64,000 nt of DNA, from contig NZ_BNBS01000001.1 of NCBI RefSeq assembly GCF_014656075.1, forward strand, positions 62,001 through 126,000. Reading direction: 5' to 3'. A model generated the notes under the pieces. It had not been told where the DNA came from and made no database searches. It saw only the letters and a list, made by a program, of their open reading frames with translations. Positions 61,830-64,000 of this stretch are shown one piece after another (positions within the stretch are counted from its first letter, which is position 1; the number at the start of each line of letters is the position of its first letter). The stretch is from Streptomyces hydrogenans (GTDB taxonomy: Bacteria; Actinomycetota; Actinomycetes; Streptomycetales; Streptomycetaceae). Both the position numbers and the translations under genes were made by a program.

Positions 61830-63227
61830 ATGGGTTCCGGCGTGGGCACGGGTGTGGGCACAGGTGTGCGCAGCGGCACGGGCGCGGGGTCGACGAGGGT
61901 GGCGGTGGTGGGCGCCGGCCCGGCGGGTCTCGCCGCGGCCAAGGCGCTGCTCGACGAGGGTCTGGACGTCACGGTCCTGGAGCGCGGCAGCCGCCCCGGC
62001 GGCCTGTGGGCGGGCGACGACGCGGGCGGCGGCTCTCCCGCGTACGACAGCCTGCACCTCAACACCAGCAAGGGGCGGACCGAGTTCGCCGACTTCCCGA
62101 TGCCCGCACGGTGGCCCGACTTCCCGTCGGCGGCACTGGTCGCCGGCTATCTCGCGGAGTACGCCGACGCCTTCGGGGTGACCGAGCGCATCCGCTTCGG
62201 CAGCGAGGTCACCTCGGTCCGGCGGACCGGGGCGGGCTGGGAGGTCACGGCCGGCGGCGGCACGGACACGTACGACGCCGTGGTCGTCGCCAACGGCCAC
62301 AACCGGGACCCGAAGTGGCCCTCCCCCGGCTATCCCGGCACCTTCGACGGCACCCAGCTGCACGCCCACGACTACCGGAGCCCCGAAGCCTTCGCCGGCC
62401 GGCGGGTGCTCGTCGTCGGGATGGGCAACTCGGCCATGGACCTCGCCGTCGACGCCTCGTACGTCTCCGCGGGACCCGTGCTCCTGTCCGCCCGGCGCGG
62501 CACCCACATCGTCCCCAAGTACCTCTTCGGCCGCCCCGCCGACGCGACCGGCGGCGCGCTCGCCGTGCTGCCCTGGCGGCTCCGGCAGACCGTCGCGCAG
62601 ACCGTGCTGCGGCTCGCGGTCGGCACCCCCGAGCGGTACGGGCTGCCGCGCCCGGCCGGCGGCCTCTTCCAGGACCATCCGACGATCAGCGACACGATCC
62701 TGCACCGCCTCACCCACGGCGAGGTCGTCGCCCGCCCCGGCGTCGAACGGCTCGACGGCGGCCGGGTGGTCTTCGCCGACGGCACCGCCGAGGACGTCGA
62801 CGTGATCGTGTGGGCGACCGGATACCGCGTCACCGTCCCCTTCCTGGACGCCGACCGGCTCGGCGGGGACCCCGAGGCGCTCCCGCTCTACCAGCGGGTC
62901 TTCCACCTCGACGACCCGACGCTCGTCTTCGTCGGCCTCATGCAGTCCACCGGCGCGGCGCTGCCCGTCGTCGAGGCGCAGGCCAAGCTGGCCGTCGCCT
63001 CCCTCGGCGGCCGCTACGTCCTGCCGACGCCGCGAGAGCAGCGGGCCGCCGTCGCGCGGGCCCACGCCGCCGCCGTCCGCCGCTGGGGCGACCGGCGGCC
63101 GATGATGCGGGTCGACTTCGACCGGTACGTCGCCGCGCTCCCCCGCGAGATCCGGGCGGGCGTCCGCCGGGCCGCCCGCGGCTCCGCCGTCCACACCCCG
63201 ACCCCGAAGGCGCAGGCATCCGCATGA
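61830..63227 (+). CDS. Flavin-containing monooxygenase
   Basis: 465 aa. After a Gly/Thr-rich tail built on 12-bp repeats, RVAVVGAGPAGLAAAKALLD (residues about 23-42) binds FAD. FADFPMPARWPDFPS lies near the FMO/BVMO fingerprint position; VLVVGMGNSAMDLAVDAS binds NADPH; and DVIVWATGYRVTVPF is the FATGY-type motif. Family members oxygenate N, S or carbonyl carbon. Coupled by ATGA to the dehydrogenase that follows. Substrate unknown. Confidence 0.88.
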   Translation: MGSGVGTGVGTGVRSGTGAGSTRVAVVGAGPAGLAAAKALLDEGLDVTVLERGSRPGGLWAGDDAGGGSPAYDSLHLNTSKGRTEFADFPMPARWPDFPSAALVAGYLAEYADAFGVTERIRFGSEVTSVRRTGAGWEVTAGGGTDTYDAVVVANGHNRDPKWPSPGYPGTFDGTQLHAHDYRSPEAFAGRRVLVVGMGNSAMDLAVDASYVSAGPVLLSARRGTHIVPKYLFGRPADATGGALAVLPWRLRQTVAQTVLRLAVGTPERYGLPRPAGGLFQDHPTISDTILHRLTHGEVVARPGVERLDGGRVVFADGTAEDVDVIVWATGYRVTVPFLDADRLGGDPEALPLYQRVFHLDDPTLVFVGLMQSTGAALPVVEAQAKLAVASLGGRYVLPTPREQRAAVARAHAAAVRRWGDRRPMMRVDFDRYVAALPREIRAGVRRAARGSAVHTPTPKAQASA

Positions 63228-64000
63228 CCCTCCCCTTCCTCGACCGGCGCCACGACCCGCGCGGCCGGCGGATCCTCGTCACCGGCGCCTCCGGCACCAT
63301 CGGCCGCGCGCTCGGCGAGCGGCTGACCCGGGCCGGCGCGCACGTCGTCGGACTCGACCTGCGGCCGACGGGCGACGAGCCGTTCCCGGTGCTCGCCTGT
63401 GACGTCACCGACGACGCCGGGGTGGCATCGGCCGTCGCCGAGGCGCTGGAACTCCTCGGCGGGCTCGACGTGCTGGTGAACAACGCGGGGATCGGCGGGC
63501 CCGCGCCGGCCGAGTACGCCCCCGGCGAGGAGGTCCGCCGACAGCTGGAGATCAACCTCCTGGGCACCTGGCGGGTGACGGCCGCGTGCGTCGGCGCGCT
63601 GGTCGCCGCGCGCGGGCGGGTGGTGATGGTCGCCTCCCGGATGGCGGTGATGCAGCTGCCGCTCGCCGCCGCGTACGGCGCCTCCAAGCGGGCCATGGTC
63701 GCCTACGCGGACGCGCTGCGCCTGGAGCTGGGCACCCACGTGTCGGTCAGCTGCGTGTACCCCTCGGCCGTCCGGAGCCCGATCCACGACGCGACGAAGG
63801 CGGCGGGACTCTCCCTGGAGGGGATGAGCGTGTACGAGCCGCTGGACGGCGTCGTCGACGCGCTCGCCCGGACCGCGCTGGCCGTCCGGCCGCGGCGGGA
63901 CGTGACGACCACCCGCAAGGGCGCGGTCGAGTTCTTCCTGGCCCGGCACCTGCCCGCGCTCACCGACCGGATCGTGGCCAGGACCCTGGCCGCGCGGGCC
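63224..64000 (+). CDS. Short-chain dehydrogenase, cut by window end
   Basis: At least 259 aa, no stop inside the window. RILVTGASGTIGRALGERL, LVNNAGIGGPAPAEYAP, MVASRMAVMQLPLAAAYGASKRA (Ser, then YxxxK) show a complete classical SDR core. The stop of the monooxygenase overlaps its ATG. SDR and flavin-monooxygenase pairs usually oxidise an alcohol to a ketone for oxygen insertion; here the order of action is not known. Confidence 0.87.
   Translation, partial: MTLPFLDRRHDPRGRRILVTGASGTIGRALGERLTRAGAHVVGLDLRPTGDEPFPVLACDVTDDAGVASAVAEALELLGGLDVLVNNAGIGGPAPAEYAPGEEVRRQLEINLLGTWRVTAACVGALVAARGRVVMVASRMAVMQLPLAAAYGASKRAMVAYADALRLELGTHVSVSCVYPSAVRSPIHDATKAAGLSLEGMSVYEPLDGVVDALARTALAVRPRRDVTTTRKGAVEFFLARHLPALTDRIVARTLAARA

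Overview
The window is a high-GC, gene-dense stretch with GTG/ATG starts, many 4-bp stop/start overlaps and a TTA codon in a cluster regulator. This fits an actinomycete, most likely Streptomyces, in an accessory region. No tRNA, rRNA, insertion sequence or CRISPR array was seen.

Region 1 (1-6.3 kb): the end of an MFS transporter, an Sfp-type phosphopantetheinyl transferase and a complete peptide/nickel-type ABC importer. Region 2 (6.3-26.9 kb): an aromatic (type II) polyketide cluster. From 7.5 to 16.0 kb the gene order is oxygenase, cyclase, KS-alpha, KS-beta, ACP, ketoreductase, aromatase, oxygenase, reductase, the order of the core of known angucycline clusters (pgaEFABCDLM, lanEFABCDLMV). 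Tailoring genes follow: a luciferase-like monooxygenase, FMN reductase, two tandem-domain antibiotic-biosynthesis monooxygenases, a P450 and short-chain reductases. Two exporters are present. Control appears to come from two OmpR-type regulators with damaged phospho-acceptor pockets and no partner kinase, plus a TetR repressor divergent from an exporter. No glycosyltransferase or deoxysugar gene is present, so the product inferred here is an aglycone-type angucycline, possibly ring-rearranged.

Region 3 (27.1-32.0 kb): a compact class IV lanthipeptide cluster (LanL synthetase, 51-aa precursor, ABC ATPase and permease) that looks like a venezuelin cluster. Region 4 (32.0-47.3 kb): miscellaneous genes, mostly regulator/target pairs in divergent arrangement with visible operators (XRE/MFS, TetR/NmrA reductase, MarR/dienelactone hydrolase, HxlR/NADP oxidoreductase). 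It also holds two decayed genes: a methyltransferase, and an ECF sigma factor fused to a CU044_5270-like protein with a frameshift.

Region 5 (47.3-60.1 kb): an IclR-controlled catabolic operon, pobA-ligJ-ligK-ligI-ligAB-ligC-aldo/keto reductase. It should convert 4-hydroxybenzoate to protocatechuate and on through the 4,5-cleavage route to pyruvate and oxaloacetate. A divergent cytosolic ModA-like protein lies before it, and an MFS permease with an atypical Asp/Glu-racemase-like protein after it. Region 6 (60.4-64 kb): an ankyrin protein, then a TetR gene divergent from a flavin monooxygenase and a short-chain dehydrogenase cut by the window end.
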